The notes beneath the pieces were generated by a model. That model saw only the letters and a program-made list of their open reading frames with translations. It had not been told where the DNA came from and did no database searches. The position numbers were made by a program, and so were the translations under genes. From contig JBBRGJ010000003.1 in NCBI GenBank assembly GCA_038240835.1, positions 1 through 52,400 on the forward strand: a DNA stretch of 52,400 nucleotides. The letters are read 5' to 3'. This document shows positions 51,648-52,400 of this stretch, one piece after another (the first letter of the stretch is position 1; every line of letters begins with the position of its first letter). The stretch comes from JBAXTE01 sp038240835. Lineage in GTDB: Bacteria > Bacteroidota > Bacteroidia > Bacteroidales > WCHB1-69.

Positions 51648-52400
51648 TTACTTCTGAGAAACAAACACTGGTTTTTCTGGTTTTGACAACGATTTTTCGT
51701 AATAATACTCTTGGTCAAATCCCATTAAATCTGTTGGATCTGTTATTTGATGCTCCATGATAAACCGAGTCATCATTCCACGAGCCTTTTTAGCCCAAAA
51801 ACTGACCATTTTATACTCACCATTGCGGTAATTCAAAAAAGAAGGAGTAATTACTTCTGCTCCCAATGTTTTAAAATCAATTGCTTTGGAGTATTCCACA
51901 GAGGCTAAATTGACGACCACATTCGATTTAATAATATCCAGCTGACTGCGCAGTGACTGCGTGATTACATCGCTCCAAAAGTGATAAAGATTCTGAGAAT
52001 TGCCCACTTTAAATTTAAGTCCCATCTCCATTCGGTGTGGTTGAATTAAATCTAAAGGACGCAAAACGCCGTAAAGTCCATCAATAATACGCAAATGATG
52101 GTGGGTATATTCTACCACATCTTCGTTCATCGAAATGGCGTCCATCCCTTGATATGCATCACCATTAAATGCGAACAATGCATGTTTCAAAACGGCCTTT
52201 TCCAATTTTGCCGTATGGTTTTGAAAATAGTCAAAAACTTTAATTGACAAGGAAGTGCTAATTCCCATTATTTTTGAAATATCATTCACATTCCACTGCT
52301 TAGCTTGGCGAATTATATAAAGCGATTGTTGAGTAAACTCAGGAGTTGTATGTGAAAATTGATTTTCGAATGGCGAAAAATCAATTGTTTTTGAAGGAGA
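51648..52400 (-). CDS. yaaA: Peroxide stress protein YaaA (5' partial)
   Basis: The frame is open to the right edge of the window, so the start is cut off; 250 residues are visible, beginning SPSKTIDFSPF, the YaaA/DUF328 N-terminal signature (SPAKTLD in E. coli). Conserved later are ALFAFNGDAYQGMDA, LRIIDGLYGVLRPLDLIQPH, RMEMG and VNLASVEYSKAIDF. An internal GTG at 52289 is not the real start. In E. coli YaaA limits free iron and protects DNA and proteins during peroxide stress; its fold binds DNA in vitro. Confidence 0.94.
   Translation of the reverse strand, partial: SPSKTIDFSPFENQFSHTTPEFTQQSLYIIRQAKQWNVNDISKIMGISTSLSIKVFDYFQNHTAKLEKAVLKHALFAFNGDAYQGMDAISMNEDVVEYTHHHLRIIDGLYGVLRPLDLIQPHRMEMGLKFKVGNSQNLYHFWSDVITQSLRSQLDIIKSNVVVNLASVEYSKAIDFKTLGAEVITPSFLNYRNGEYKMVSFWAKKARGMMTRFIMEHQITDPTDLMGFDQEYYYEKSLSKPEKPVFVSQK

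Noticed and set aside
1..52400. tRNA, rRNA, prophage or transposase genes
   Set aside because: Gaps were read for cloverleaf ends, integrase and transposase motifs by eye and none was found; a covariance-model search could still reveal a missed small RNA.

Overview
The window is AT-rich and gene-dense, and comes from the chromosome of an anaerobic or facultatively anaerobic member of the Bacteroidota. The evidence for that group is the following. Many genes are preceded by the TAnnTTTG -7 promoter box, while Shine-Dalgarno sequences are mostly absent. A secreted S1/P1-type nuclease carries a C-terminal type IX secretion (Por) sorting domain. DUF4831, a GH3/beta-lactamase fusion, a Bacteroidota-type YidC and a DEAD-box helicase with DEVD are present. 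Short dispersed palindromic repeats of the kind common in this phylum fill many gaps. A fermentative, H2-evolving lifestyle is suggested by a complete HydABC-type NADH-linked [FeFe]-hydrogenase. Genus cannot be named from the sequence alone.

Layout. Positions 1-7.5 kb: GH3/serine hydrolase fusion (5' end cut by the window edge), a secreted unknown, an APC amino-acid permease with a lipoprotein directly behind it, and an NAD-dependent epimerase. 7.5-9 kb: an inverted-repeat cluster and a secreted-protein gene broken by two frameshifts. 9.1-14.7 kb: MscS channel, a four-gene envelope cassette (membrane sensor-like protein, secreted coiled-coil protein, two tandem LapA-like proteins), an M23/LysM endopeptidase and two small lipoproteins. 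14.8-26 kb: hisS-hutH operon, a three-PAS protein with a TTG start, panB, a two-TM potassium channel, a phosphohexomutase, a DUF2279 protein, PAP2 and fmt, separated by repeat-rich gaps. 26-32.7 kb: the sorted nuclease, a duplicated relic of the pyk 3' end around a repeat insertion, gpsA-pyk, a DEAD-box helicase and a small unknown. 32.7-43.1 kb: yidC, DUF4831, then the hydrogenase region. 43.5-52.4 kb: SNF2 helicase translationally coupled to a membrane UDP-sugar 4,6-dehydratase, gcvT, comB, an outer-membrane protein and yaaA (cut by the window edge).

The functional centrepiece is 36.1-43.1 kb on the minus strand. hydC-hydB-hydA encode an NAD(H)-linked hydrogenase. After a terminator-like hairpin come a stand-alone thioredoxin-like [2Fe-2S] protein, a group-C-type putative sensory [FeFe]-hydrogenase with a C-terminal PAS domain, and a SpoIIE-type PP2C phosphatase with an extra C-terminal domain. 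The last three ORFs overlap by 1 and 4 nt. I read this as an H2/redox-sensing phosphatase module attached to a catalytic hydrogenase. Notable details are a compact HydB lacking the usual N- and C-terminal Fe-S domains, and a Ser in place of the proton-relay Cys in HydA. No tRNA, rRNA, CRISPR array, transposase or phage gene was recognised.
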